Positions 38,301-46,613 of a stretch of DNA of 64,000 bases are shown here, piece after piece (the stretch's first letter is position 1; each line of letters opens with the position of its first letter). Source of the stretch: Candidatus Pelagisphaera phototrophica (GTDB taxonomy: Bacteria; Verrucomicrobiota; Verrucomicrobiia; Opitutales; Opitutaceae). The position numbers were made by a program, and so were the translations under genes. The notes beneath the pieces are model-generated. The model was not told where the DNA came from. It did no database searches and saw only the letters and a list, made by a program, of their open reading frames with translations. The stretch lies in contig NZ_CP076039.1 in the NCBI RefSeq assembly GCF_014529625.1, positions 1,550,001 to 1,614,000 on the forward strand, in the 5' to 3' direction.

Positions 38301-39249
38301 CCGCGATGGGAGAACCGTCGCGGGTCATGGAAATCGAAGCCGCTGAGAAGTTTGCTCCGTCTATCGCAAACGACCACCTTGGATGAACGATGTGGTAGGG
38401 AACGTACCCTTCTTGAGGAAATGCGACGTAGGGAAAATCAATATCGGGGAATGTCCCAAAGTTGTTGGGCGAAAATACATGGATTGCGTTAGCCCTCCGA
38501 ACGGTTGTTGAGTCTCCAGGTATGCCCGCTTGGGCTTCTGCAGGAATCTCACCTCCTGGAGCGTCCCCAGTTCCCATTTCAATCATGGGCGGGTACAATA
38601 GCCAGCGCCGATGGCCAACTGCGGTGTTTCCGGAGCCTTTGTCCTGCATGTAGCCGTCGACCGAGTCAGGTCCGTAGGAACCGATCGCCAGGTTGGAGTC
38701 AGCGGCTCCTTGGATGCCATCGGCCGAAAGATAGTTACCGAATCCGGCCAAATGGGGAAAGTGGCTGATGTTGTCATTTCCGCTCATGATCAAGGTGGTC
38801 ATCTGAGCCGCCTGGTTCAAATCGTCGACGAAGATGATGTCGGCGGGAATGCCTGCCATAGCTCGGTAGAAGTTGATTCGGAGCAGGACGGCTTCCTTGA
38901 AAAGATCGGAGGTGTCTCCGGCCAGAGGGGAAATTTCCTCGAATGTTCGGGTGCCTGTCCCGGGAAAGGGGGTAAAGCTTCCGGTCCAGTCAATCGTGGC
39001 GTAGTTGGATGCCCAGTAGATGGCGTTGAAAAAGGTACGTACCTCTTCGCGATTCGAGTTGTCGACGGTGAATACACCCAGGTTTAGAATATGGTCATCC
39101 TGGACGCTGACTTCAGAAGTTGATATTTCTTGGCGGGTTTGAATCGCTCGGTAGTCATCTGGGATTAGAACGGGCTGAGCGAGGGCACTGCCAAAGAGGC
39201 AGGTTAAGGCCAGCAACAGGAGGGGAGTACGCAGATGATTACGTTTCAT
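35395..39249 (-). CDS. large secreted CAP-domain protein with VCBS repeats and C-terminal STR modules
   Basis: 1284 residues. The Sec signal peptide is LLLLALTCLFGSALAQ. A CAP/SCP-like domain (about residues 110-240) contains LLRINFYRAMAGIP and AVGHRRWLLYP. A beta-rich region follows, and then three VCBS/cadherin-like repeats (about 650-985) of pattern GSVTTNDDKPTGETL ... GDYTYELDN ... LRVTING. The first two repeats are nearly identical even in DNA. The last 300 residues hold two modules (NISTRSEIL..., NIATRSFVG...) with MIAGFTVIG, VLIRAQGPG and a final VEVFV, the same type as in the subtilisin at 23334. It is presumably extracellular or attached to the surface; its activity is unknown. Confidence 0.88.
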   Translation of the reverse strand: MKRNHLRTPLLLLALTCLFGSALAQPVLIPDDYRAIQTRQEISTSEVSVQDDHILNLGVFTVDNSNREEVRTFFNAIYWASNYATIDWTGSFTPFPGTGTRTFEEISPLAGDTSDLFKEAVLLRINFYRAMAGIPADIIFVDDLNQAAQMTTLIMSGNDNISHFPHLAGFGNYLSADGIQGAADSNLAIGSYGPDSVDGYMQDKGSGNTAVGHRRWLLYPPMIEMGTGDAPGGEIPAEAQAGIPGDSTTVRRANAIHVFSPNNFGTFPDIDFPYVAFPQEGYVPYHIVHPRWSFAIDGANFSAASISMTRDGSPIAAVLEPYDAPGLGSNTLVWVYDGLNANNSHTHAKPDSDVTYSVTIDGIQNAPETSYTYNVIVFDPEAPTSGENTITTLTGPAAPEVGTATEYSVALPDFADLPGNTNVTGIRFRSFTTSSGDFIEGAESGIGDLIVSVFGGYNVIDESFASTGSSAFHLSTGELGTNQTITSPYAYLIGDSSNLSFQSMVRSATDTQIAKVNISLDNGVSWINKFSQPGLTPQGVNGGPDENSFSEKNIDLSAYESRTIHIQFAYDHLGGFAFPGSDSNVGWFVDDINLTGVQSMNSITTSDLITESTSIDFTPSAVGDVSLQAQGMLHDFYEMEWGAVLSVSAVENVTANDDTDSIHEGSTSVSGSVTTNDDKPTGETLAVNQVNGVQGNVGNRIATTYGHITISSNGDYTYELDNTNPEVADLLDGETLEDSVTYRVSDSQNLSDSGTLRVTINGAENVTANNDTDSIHEGSTSVSGSVTTNDDKPTGETLAVNQVNGVQGNVGNRIATTYGHITISSNGDYTYELDNTNSEVADLLDGETLEDSVTYRVSDSQNLSDSGTLRVTINGASVSINNDEGAIDEGEGYIKGSITENDNKPDGETLTVTEIDGEANNVGTRIKKAHGYLVIAKDGSFAYQTDPDDPDVANLNDGETLEDTFTYAVQDSQGNTDVGTLRIRIDGETTVESTGNSQVVNISTRSEILTGANVMIAGFTVIGSDPLDVLIVSEGPELSSLLTGAIENPRIELFKTDFTQEGFPSISVDIPQNPNTKWGGSAELSDSMTLLRNRSLPVDSSDAAMRATLTEGVYTLIVSGVDNGTGIGTVEVYDESYQTNPDSDGFLFNIATRSFVGSDQDSAMIAGFTVIGDKPQKVLIRAQGPGIGLPPGTTALANPKIQVLETFPNVEALHENDDWGDEENNMAEILLVAAAVNSQGYVTGSLNSAMVVDLEPNKVYSVILSGGAGESGVALVEVFVPTDL
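36623..37300. repeat. tandem 339-bp coding duplication inside the CAP gene
   Basis: Two adjacent units, 36623-36961 and 36962-37300, are each exactly 339 bp (113 codons, one VCBS repeat). They differ at only a handful of bases (for example GAGAGT/GAGGGT, CAGAATTC/CAGGATTC, TCGTTG/TCGTCG). The third, upstream-facing repeat of the protein is clearly diverged, so this is a recent in-frame duplication. Confidence 0.93.
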
Positions 39250-39458
39250 AGATTTAGTTAGCTGATGATTAATTGAAATCGATATCGACTCAGGGACTTT
39301 TATGATCGTAGCAATTCTTTCGAAAAATGCAGTTCGAAAACCGTGTTTAGTTACAATCGACGGTTTGATTTACGAATTAATGACTAAGTGCACTAAATCC
39401 GCCTATTTGGCCGTCTAATTGCTCTCTCGCCCAAAAAACGGGGCGTTTAGCGGGCTCC

Positions 39459-40910
39459 TCAGAGCCTAGCAGGGTTGAATGGCGAATCTGGCACCTTTCC
39501 TGATACATTAGCCCTCAGGTTCTTCCGTAAGTCGTAAATGATCCCTGCAAATTCTGGTTTGCTGGCCAAATTGTCGAATTCACCGGGGTCGTTGCTGTGA
39601 TCGTAAAGTTCGAATCCTTGCTCACCTTCGTTCCACTCGGTGTAGCGCCACCTGTCTGTGCGGATGCTAGCCCCCATAACCGGAATGCCATCGCCGGGAC
39701 GCAAAACCTGAGTGAACGCTGTCCCCTTCCACGACTTCGATGGGCGATCCAGTAGAGGAACGATACTTTTACCTTCTACAGTCTTAGGTGGGGTGAGGCC
39801 ACAGAGCGAGGCGACGGTCGGGTATAAATCCACGAACTCGACAATTTGCTGACTCGCCTGGCCATTGCCTTTGCGACCCGGAGCGAAGATCATCATCGGA
39901 GCGGAAGCGGACTCCTCAAAAAGGCAGCGTTTCTGCCAAACGCCCTGATGCTCACCGAGATGGTAGCCGTGATCGCTCCAAAAAACGATGATAGTATTAT
40001 CAAGGAGTTCAAGATCTTCGATTGCATCGAGCAGTCGCCCGACTTGCGCGTCCACAAAGCTCACATTGGCATAGTAAGCCTGCTTCGCTTTCAAAACCTC
40101 CTCAACCGGTAGGCCGTAATTCGGTACTGGATTGTTGTGTGCGAATGCGGACTTGGGGATGTCGTCCCGATCGTTTTCAGGGGCATACGGCATTTTGATT
40201 TCGTCCATGGGATATAGATCCCAATACTTTTTGGGTGCCACGTAGGGAGTGTGAGGACGGAAAAACCCGACTCCTAGGAAAAAGGGGCGATCCTTGTTTT
40301 CTCGAAGGAGCTCAATCGCCTCTGTGGCAATCATCCCGTCGGTCTGTTCTTCGTCCGTGCCATCCGCCGCTAGCCAGCTGAGTGCCCCACTGATGGGACG
40401 GTGGGGCTCAAGATTAATGATGAGGTGCTCTTCCTCCGTGTCGCGGCCTTTGGGATTGATCACCTGGTCCCAGGATTCAGGGTCGTCGAGCCCATTGGTT
40501 CCGATTTGAACGGGAACTCCGTAGTGATAGAGCTTTCCGACTCTCATCGATTTGTATCCATTATTACGAAATAATTGAGGGAGCGTGACTACATCCGGTA
40601 CCTCGTCGCGAAAATGTCTTCCTAAGTCGTAAACTTTTAGAGTGTCCGGCCTTAGGCCGGTTAAGAGTGACGCACGAGTGGGGTTACAAAGGGGTATTTG
40701 GCAGTAGGCATTGTCGAACCGAACACCCATATCTGAGAGTCTATCAAGGTTTGGGGTAATGGCGATCGGATCTCCGTAGCAAGCGATGGACTGCGTTAAA
40801 TCGTCGGACGCGATGAAGAGAACGTTGAGCGGCTTATCCGATTGTGCCAGTCCCCATGACGTAAGAGCGGCTAGGGACAAGAAGAGTAGAGAGCGTTTCG
40901 TTTGATTCAT
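39459..40910 (-). CDS. secreted sulfatase (iduronate-2-sulfatase-like)
   Basis: 483 residues with a signal peptide ([16 protein letters not shown]). The metal-binding start [13 protein letters not shown] is followed by the formylglycine signature [13 protein letters not shown], in which Cys is in the C-x-P-T-R context. [20 protein letters not shown] completes the S1 sulfatase core and is characteristic of the iduronate-sulfatase-like branch. It hydrolyses a sulfate ester in the periplasm or outside the cell. The formylglycine-generating enzyme or anSME is not in the window. It is divergent from the TctC-TctB gene, with 426 bp between. Confidence 0.92.
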   Translation of the reverse strand: MNQTKRSLLFLSLAALTSWGLAQSDKPLNVLFIASDDLTQSIACYGDPIAITPNLDRLSDMGVRFDNAYCQIPLCNPTRASLLTGLRPDTLKVYDLGRHFRDEVPDVVTLPQLFRNNGYKSMRVGKLYHYGVPVQIGTNGLDDPESWDQVINPKGRDTEEEHLIINLEPHRPISGALSWLAADGTDEEQTDGMIATEAIELLRENKDRPFFLGVGFFRPHTPYVAPKKYWDLYPMDEIKMPYAPENDRDDIPKSAFAHNNPVPNYGLPVEEVLKAKQAYYANVSFVDAQVGRLLDAIEDLELLDNTIIVFWSDHGYHLGEHQGVWQKRCLFEESASAPMMIFAPGRKGNGQASQQIVEFVDLYPTVASLCGLTPPKTVEGKSIVPLLDRPSKSWKGTAFTQVLRPGDGIPVMGASIRTDRWRYTEWNEGEQGFELYDHSNDPGEFDNLASKPEFAGIIYDLRKNLRANVSGKVPDSPFNPARL

Positions 40911-41336
40911 AATACGTTTTTGAGATGCTGCGGCTCCAAGCTTGTTCTATTACGAATTGAGGTCAATCGCTGCTTTTTGAACGCTTGAAGGGGGCTTGGG
41001 CTGTGGAACGAGTGCGCAACGGATCATCTGAAACCTTTTTTATTCCCTTCGGTTAAATACCTCGAAGCTTGTCGCAGGCCCGAGGTGTCGGTGGCTTTGT
41101 AGCGGACTTCGGCAGCGGTTGATCTCCGAGCGCCCACAAAAATGAATCCACGAATGGGTGCTCGGAGATCGCCCGCTACCCTGAAATATCTCGGGGCTTG
41201 ACCCGGGGATGCTTTATTTGTTTGCGCGTGATGAATCGGTCCATTGGAATTTTGTATAGTGGATTCTTGACCGGCTTTGCGAAGATCGACTTTGACTAAT
41301 TGGTTACCCTCGCTCTTTTCCAGAGTTATTTCATTC
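40911..41336. other. 426-bp divergent intergenic region with a long hairpin
   Basis: The space between the sulfatase and TctC-TctB starts holds the promoters of both (not identified with confidence) and a long imperfect palindrome at 41099-41179, listed separately. The frame of the TctC gene is open upstream from a TTG at 41277. Nothing else was recognised. Confidence 0.6.
41099..41179. repeat. long palindromic (REP/MITE-like) hairpin
   Basis: The inner arms at 41121-41136 and 41155-41170 pair over 16 bases with one G-T, around an 18-base loop. The outer arms GTAGCGG (41099-41105) and CCGCTAC (41173-41179) pair perfectly. There is no T-run beside it, so it is not a simple terminator. It resembles an intergenic REP-type or MITE-like element; no transposase is nearby. 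Confidence 0.7.
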
Positions 41337-42656
41337 ATGGCTAAAATCACTACCCACATCGTTGTAGCTCTATTGATTGGTTTGTCGATTTTCAGTTATG
41401 CCAAAATGGGATCTCGGCACACTGAGAGTTATCCGAATCGTCCGATCCGAGTGATCGTTCCCTACAATCCGGGTGGTGGAACTGACACTTATGCACGGAT
41501 ATTGCAGAAAGCGATCAAGGACAATGACCTTATGCCTCAGCAATTAGTGATCGTGAATAAACCTGGAGGGGGTGCGACGATTGGCAGTACCTATGTTATC
41601 GATTCACGAAATGATGGATACACAATACTTTGTAATCACGAGGCATTGATGACATCCAAGGTTATCGGGCAGTCCCCCTACGGACCGGAGGCATTCGAGG
41701 CGGTTGCTGCTACCGGAGAATCAGGCTTAGCCGTTTTGGTATCGGAGAATTCGCCATTCAAGACAATGACGGAGTTTATGGAAGCTGCTAAGGCAAGGCC
41801 TGAGACATTGAAATTAGGAGTCAATTTGGGCACGCCAACCCATTTTTGTGGTATACAATTAGAGGAAACGCTTCCCGGAGCTCGTTTTCGCCTAGTTTCT
41901 ACGGGAGGCGGAGCCAATCGATTGGCCGCTCTCATGGGTGGGCATTTAGATGCGGCCCTCTTTTCGGTTGGTGAACTGATCCGGTTTAGGGAAAACGGAT
42001 TGCGCCCACTAGCCTATTTAGGAGAGGAGCGGGTCGAAAGTATTCCGGATATTCCTACCGCGAAAGAGGTAGGGTATCCAGTATTCAGCGGTAACCTACA
42101 ATACTGGTGGTTTCCCAAGGGAACAGATCCAGAAATAGTCAGCTACATGGCCGCTGTCCTCAATAGCGCGATGGAGACGGATTACGTGAAGAAGCGTTCT
42201 GCGGAATTGGAGATTTTGCCAAGAACGATAGTCGGAGTAGAGCTAGCGGAGCGAATTACCCAGAAAATGGGCCTATTCAGTCGCATGAAGGTGCCTAGTC
42301 GAGTCGAATTGCCTGATGTGACCTTTTGGTCAGTTGCTGCGGTGTTAGCGTTGGGACTAGTTGTATTGTCGAAAGCCATTTTCAATCCGAAAAAAACTGA
42401 TGGTGAAGCGAGTGAAAATAAACTTAGGTTTGATTTGGCTTTTGGTGTGATTGGACTGTGTGTTCTCTACGTTTTTTTTATGGGAATGGGATTAATCCCA
42501 TTCGTTTGGGCGACAATTTTGTTTATTCTAGTAAGCGGCTTGTATCTAACAAACTACGACAGGAAGAAAGTATGCTATGTCGTCGAGGTTGCTCTGGGCA
42601 TGTCCTTTGGACTCCACTTCATATTCACGCAGTTGTTTGCGATTCAATTGCCTTAG
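41337..42656 (+). CDS. tripartite tricarboxylate transporter: TctC-TctB fusion
   Basis: 439 residues from the ATG at 41337; a TTG at 41277 is also open. After a hydrophobic N-terminal segment (IVVALLIGLSIFSYA), residues about 35-320 are a Bug/TctC solute-binding domain: YPNRPIRVIVPYNPGGGTDT, VNKPGGGATIGS, VNLGTPTHF, LMGGHLDAAL. From about residue 330 there are about four membrane helices matching TctB (FWSVAAVLALGLVVLSKAIF, LAFGVIGLCVLYVFFMGMGL, PFVWATILFILVSGLYL, ALGMSFGLHFIFTQLFAI). The two subunits are normally separate genes. The TctA gene follows after 9 bp. It takes up a carboxylate driven by an ion gradient; the substrate is unknown. Confidence 0.88.
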   Translation: MAKITTHIVVALLIGLSIFSYAKMGSRHTESYPNRPIRVIVPYNPGGGTDTYARILQKAIKDNDLMPQQLVIVNKPGGGATIGSTYVIDSRNDGYTILCNHEALMTSKVIGQSPYGPEAFEAVAATGESGLAVLVSENSPFKTMTEFMEAAKARPETLKLGVNLGTPTHFCGIQLEETLPGARFRLVSTGGGANRLAALMGGHLDAALFSVGELIRFRENGLRPLAYLGEERVESIPDIPTAKEVGYPVFSGNLQYWWFPKGTDPEIVSYMAAVLNSAMETDYVKKRSAELEILPRTIVGVELAERITQKMGLFSRMKVPSRVELPDVTFWSVAAVLALGLVVLSKAIFNPKKTDGEASENKLRFDLAFGVIGLCVLYVFFMGMGLIPFVWATILFILVSGLYLTNYDRKKVCYVVEVALGMSFGLHFIFTQLFAIQLP

Positions 42657-42665
42657 TTACATTTA

Positions 42666-44153
42666 ATGGAAGCTATAAACACCGCATCCGTTTACATCTT
42701 TAGCCTGCAAGGACTATCCTTGGTCATTTTGGGTACGATTTTAGGAATTACGATGGGGGCGATTCCTGGATTGACGGGAGCGATGTTGATTGCCCTTACC
42801 TTGCCGCTCACGTTTAATATGGATCCAGTGAATGCATTCATCCTGCTAATCAGCATGTATGTGGGCGCTGTCAGTGGAGGATTGATTACGGCGACACTGT
42901 TGCGTATGCCCGGAACCCCTGCTTCTATCATGACGACTATGGACGGGTATCCGTTGGCCCGTGACGGCAAGCCTGGAAGGGCTTTGGGCTTGGGTATTAC
43001 TGCGTCTTTTGTCGGAGGGTGCATATCCTGGCTTTTTCTCATAATGCTCTCCGCTCCTATCGCTCGATACTCAACAAAACTGGGTCCTTTCGACTTTTTC
43101 TCCCTGGTTTTGCTAGCGCTAGTTTTGATCGCTTCCATCGGAGGTAAGTCGATGAGTCGTTCTTTCTTTTCAGCCTCGCTTGGCGTTTTAGCCGCTTTGC
43201 CGGGAATTGATAAGGCCACGGGAAACTTGAGGTTAACCTTTGGATTCGAGGAACTCAATGGGGGACTTAAGCTCCTTCCAGTCCTGATTGGGATGTTTGC
43301 TATCAGTCAGATTATTTCTGACATTAGTCGTATTGGCGATAAAATTACAATTATCCCAGTGAAACGTAGAAGTGACATGCTCTTTAAATGGGAGGATTGG
43401 AAGAAAAATGCGATCAACCTCGTTCGATCATCGGTTATCGGTACGGGGATTGGAATATTGCCAGGGATAGGGGCCAACATTGGCTCGGTCACCGCTTACA
43501 GTACCGCTCGTTCGTTGGCTACTCCGGAGGATAAGAAGAAATTCGGAAAGGGATCGGAAACAGGTATTGTTGCCGCTGAAGCTGCCAACAATGCAACCAT
43601 TGGCGGTTCGCTGATTCCACTGATTTCCCTCGGGATTCCCGGTAGTGTCATCGATGCTATTCTGCTGGGGGGATTACTCATTCACGGGTTGCAGCCGGGG
43701 CCACTTCTGTTTAAGCAAAATCCTGAGATGGTGTATACCATTATGGGATCCATGTTTGTCGCAAACGTGTTCATGTTTTTCTTCATGATTCTTTCGGTTC
43801 GTTACCTGGCCCGGCTGGCGTCTATTCCCAGAGGTCTTCTTATGCCAGTTATTCTGGTGTTTTGCATTGTTGGTTCCTTTGCACTTTCAACACGCATGTT
43901 CGATGTTTGGACGATGCTCTTTTTTGGATTACTGGGCTTTGCATTTGAACGGTTTAAGATTCCACTAGCTCCGTTTGTCATTGGGTTTATCCTGGCCCCC
44001 ATAGCAGAAGAAAACCTGCTCATGGGACTGATGGCGTCGAATGGGAGCTACCTACCAATTGTTCAACAGCCCGTTTCTTTGCTGTTTGTGATTGTATCAA
44101 TCGGTCTGCTTTCGATTCCGCTCTACAAAAGATTCAAATTGTTTAGGGGCTGA
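42666..44153 (+). CDS. tctA: tripartite tricarboxylate transporter large membrane subunit TctA
   Basis: 495 residues, about 12 membrane helices. The family signatures ITMGAIPGLTGAMLIALTLP and LLRMPGTPASIMTTMDGYPL are at the N-terminus. The mirrored ILPGIGANIGSVTAYSTA and AANNATIGGSLIPLISLGIP are in the second half, as in TctA/DUF112 proteins. It is the ion-coupled permease of the system. It is 9 bp downstream of the fused TctC-TctB gene and 25 bp upstream of a sulfatase gene, so all three are probably one transcript. Confidence 0.94.
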   Translation: MEAINTASVYIFSLQGLSLVILGTILGITMGAIPGLTGAMLIALTLPLTFNMDPVNAFILLISMYVGAVSGGLITATLLRMPGTPASIMTTMDGYPLARDGKPGRALGLGITASFVGGCISWLFLIMLSAPIARYSTKLGPFDFFSLVLLALVLIASIGGKSMSRSFFSASLGVLAALPGIDKATGNLRLTFGFEELNGGLKLLPVLIGMFAISQIISDISRIGDKITIIPVKRRSDMLFKWEDWKKNAINLVRSSVIGTGIGILPGIGANIGSVTAYSTARSLATPEDKKKFGKGSETGIVAAEAANNATIGGSLIPLISLGIPGSVIDAILLGGLLIHGLQPGPLLFKQNPEMVYTIMGSMFVANVFMFFFMILSVRYLARLASIPRGLLMPVILVFCIVGSFALSTRMFDVWTMLFFGLLGFAFERFKIPLAPFVIGFILAPIAEENLLMGLMASNGSYLPIVQQPVSLLFVIVSIGLLSIPLYKRFKLFRG

Positions 44154-44178
44154 GAAAGCGAATAATTGAAGCGTTACT

Positions 44179-45732
44179 ATGAACTTAATAACAAGATTTT
44201 TTTATCTCGGATGTCTGCTTGGTAATCTGACCATTGCGGCTGACAAGCCCAACATATTGTTTATCTACACGGATGACCAATCCACCCGGACGGTCAGTGC
44301 GTATGAGGATGCGTATTATTGGGTGGATACGCCGAATATCGATCGATTAGCGGAGGAGGGGATTCGCTTTACTCGAGCTAACATCGGTTCCTGGTGCATG
44401 GCCTCGCGAGCATCCATTCTCACCGGACTTCAGCAACATAAGGTGGAGTCCCTTAGAATGACCGGTCCGAATCCGATGAATGTTTACGATCCTGAAAAAT
44501 GCCAGTTTTGGACGGAGTCTCTTCGGAAACAAGGATACCATACCGCCCAAATTGGAAAATGGCATACAGGAGTGGATTCCGGATACGGACGTGATTGGGA
44601 TCACCAGATTGTCTGGAATCGACCCAAGTATCCGGAAAATTCTCCCAACTACTATTTTGATCAACTCATTGAGTTTGATGGAAAAGAAGCGGTATTGGTT
44701 AAGGAGTACACAACGGACAAATACACGGACTGGGCGGTTGAGTTCATCAAGGAAAGAGGTCCTCAGTCCGGGAAGCCCTGGTATTTATGGCTTTGCTATG
44801 GAGGGGTGCATGCTCCGTTCACTCCCGCAGACCGACACTTGGAAGCGTACGAGGATGTGACGACTCCAAAGATTCCTGATGTCTATCCCCCTAGACCAGA
44901 AAAACCGGAATACATGAACCAAATGGAGTTCTGGAAGCCGGGTCCTAATGGTGAGCCGGTAGAAAAGGGGCGAGAGGGTCCCGTTCCGGTTGGGATGCAG
45001 GACTTACCTGGCCGACCTTTGAAAGACTGGATTCGTCAGTATCAGCAAGGCGTACTCTCTATCGACGAGGGCGTCGGTCGACTGCTCGAGTCACTACAAG
45101 AAAGTGGCCAGGATGAAAATACCATTATCATCTTTACTTCGGACCAAGGATTCGCCTGGGGCCAGCATGGATCCAAATCGAAGGTTGCCCCGTATCGAGC
45201 CAATATCGCTGCACCTCTGATCTTTCGCTTACCGAAAGGGATCGCCTCGAAAAGCCGTAGCAAAGGTACTGTGGTGACCGAACCGGTTACCGCAGTGGAT
45301 ATACCCGTTACCTTGTTTTCAATCACCGGCCTTAGGTCGCCCTGGAAGATGCACGGCTATGACTTGTCACCTTTACTGAAAGATCCTGAAACCCCTTGGG
45401 GCAAACCATCAATGCTTGTCCACACAGCGAAGCAATACGGATCAGATACGAATACCATTCCTCCGAAAGGGGATCCTAAGCTGTACCACGGACCGGGTGT
45501 ACCTTGGTATGTTCTCTTGAGTCAAGGGAGGTATAAGTACATTCGAACTTTGATCGAAGGGGAAACCGAAGAGCTTTATGACGTTGTGAGCGATTCACAG
45601 GAAGTGATCAATCTAGCGGGAAATCCGGCATACTCTAAAGTACTGCGTCAGTACCGAAAATGGACGATCGATGAACTCAAGCGAACCGATGCTGGTTTCG
45701 TTAGCAAACTGCCATCAGTCGCGAATCATTGA
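44179..45732 (+). CDS. secreted sulfatase, C-x-A-S-R type
   Basis: 517 residues with a signal peptide (FFYLGCLLGNLTIAA). The N-terminal metal motif PNILFIYTDDQSTRTV is followed by SWCMASRASILTG, where the formylglycine cysteine lies in C-x-A-S-R instead of C-x-P-S/T-R. Bacterial maturases accept Ala at this place in some sulfatases. AQIGKWHTG, HAPFTP and IIIFTSDQGFAWGQHGSKSK are the remaining core motifs. It is probably periplasmic or secreted. It lies 25 bp after tctA, hinting that sulfate removal and carboxylate uptake are coordinated. Confidence 0.92.
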   Translation: MNLITRFFYLGCLLGNLTIAADKPNILFIYTDDQSTRTVSAYEDAYYWVDTPNIDRLAEEGIRFTRANIGSWCMASRASILTGLQQHKVESLRMTGPNPMNVYDPEKCQFWTESLRKQGYHTAQIGKWHTGVDSGYGRDWDHQIVWNRPKYPENSPNYYFDQLIEFDGKEAVLVKEYTTDKYTDWAVEFIKERGPQSGKPWYLWLCYGGVHAPFTPADRHLEAYEDVTTPKIPDVYPPRPEKPEYMNQMEFWKPGPNGEPVEKGREGPVPVGMQDLPGRPLKDWIRQYQQGVLSIDEGVGRLLESLQESGQDENTIIIFTSDQGFAWGQHGSKSKVAPYRANIAAPLIFRLPKGIASKSRSKGTVVTEPVTAVDIPVTLFSITGLRSPWKMHGYDLSPLLKDPETPWGKPSMLVHTAKQYGSDTNTIPPKGDPKLYHGPGVPWYVLLSQGRYKYIRTLIEGETEELYDVVSDSQEVINLAGNPAYSKVLRQYRKWTIDELKRTDAGFVSKLPSVANH

Positions 45733-45890
45733 ATACGAATTTAGGAAGAATAGGAATAGTTAACGGAATTCTCCATGGCGGGTTTCCTTCTGCAATTTGA
45801 GCTCGTCTATTGCATTGTTGGGAGAAGCTGTTCTAATGGTAGTTTGTTTTCTCTACGGTGAATCCCGGAGAATTTAACCCAAGTCATCTT

Positions 45891-46613
45891 ATGAAAATAC
45901 ACCTTTGTTCCAAACCCTCTTTTTTGTGCCTATCAATTCTGGTTTTGGCCGCTTGCAGCACATCTACAAAAACTGATGTAGTTGAATTATTCGATGGTCA
46001 AAGCCTGGACGGCTGGCAAAACTTTGGTGGGGGTAATTTTTATGTCGAGGATGGGGCTATCGTAGGCGAAGCCGCACCTGACTTACCTAATAGCTTTCTC
46101 GCCACTGAGGATATGTATGGCGATTTCGAACTGGAAGTGGAGTTCAAGATCGATCCGCTTCTGAACTCAGGGATACAGATTCGCAGTCACATATACGAAG
46201 AAGAGACCACAACGATTCGTTGGGGTGGCACCTTCCATGAGGATGGAACGAAGAACGTAAGAGAGAGAGTATGGGAAAAAGGTCGATTTTGGGGTTACCA
46301 AATTGAGATCGACCCCACGGAAAGAGGCTGGAGCGGCACTGTGTATGAGGAGGGGGCTCGCGGTTTTCTGCACACTCCAGGGCAAGACGAAGCGGCGAAG
46401 AAGGCCTTCAAACCAGGGGAGTGGAATCACTTTCGCATCATCGCTAATGGGGACCACTTCCAAACCTGGCTAAATGGCGTACCGGTAGCGCATATACATG
46501 ACGATGACCAAGCTTCTGGCTACATCGCCCTTCAACTCCATGGGATTGGGAAAAACAAAAAGAAGATCGGCCAAAAAGTCCGTTGGCGCAATATTCGGCT
46601 GCAGCATCTTTAA
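45891..46613 (+). CDS. DUF1080 lipoprotein (3-keto-disaccharide hydrolase family)
   Basis: 240 residues from the ATG at 45891. The signal peptide ends in the lipobox VLAACS, so it is a lipoprotein. The DUF1080 concanavalin-like fold shows VVELFDGQSLDGWQNFGGG, FELEVEFKIDPLLNSGIQIRS, GYQIEIDPTERGWSG and GYIALQLHGIG. Members of this family include enzymes acting on 3-keto-glycosides; the substrate here is unknown. Its TAA shares the A with the ATG of the next sulfatase (TAATG), so the two are translationally coupled. Confidence 0.9.
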   Translation: MKIHLCSKPSFLCLSILVLAACSTSTKTDVVELFDGQSLDGWQNFGGGNFYVEDGAIVGEAAPDLPNSFLATEDMYGDFELEVEFKIDPLLNSGIQIRSHIYEEETTTIRWGGTFHEDGTKNVRERVWEKGRFWGYQIEIDPTERGWSGTVYEEGARGFLHTPGQDEAAKKAFKPGEWNHFRIIANGDHFQTWLNGVPVAHIHDDDQASGYIALQLHGIGKNKKKIGQKVRWRNIRLQHL

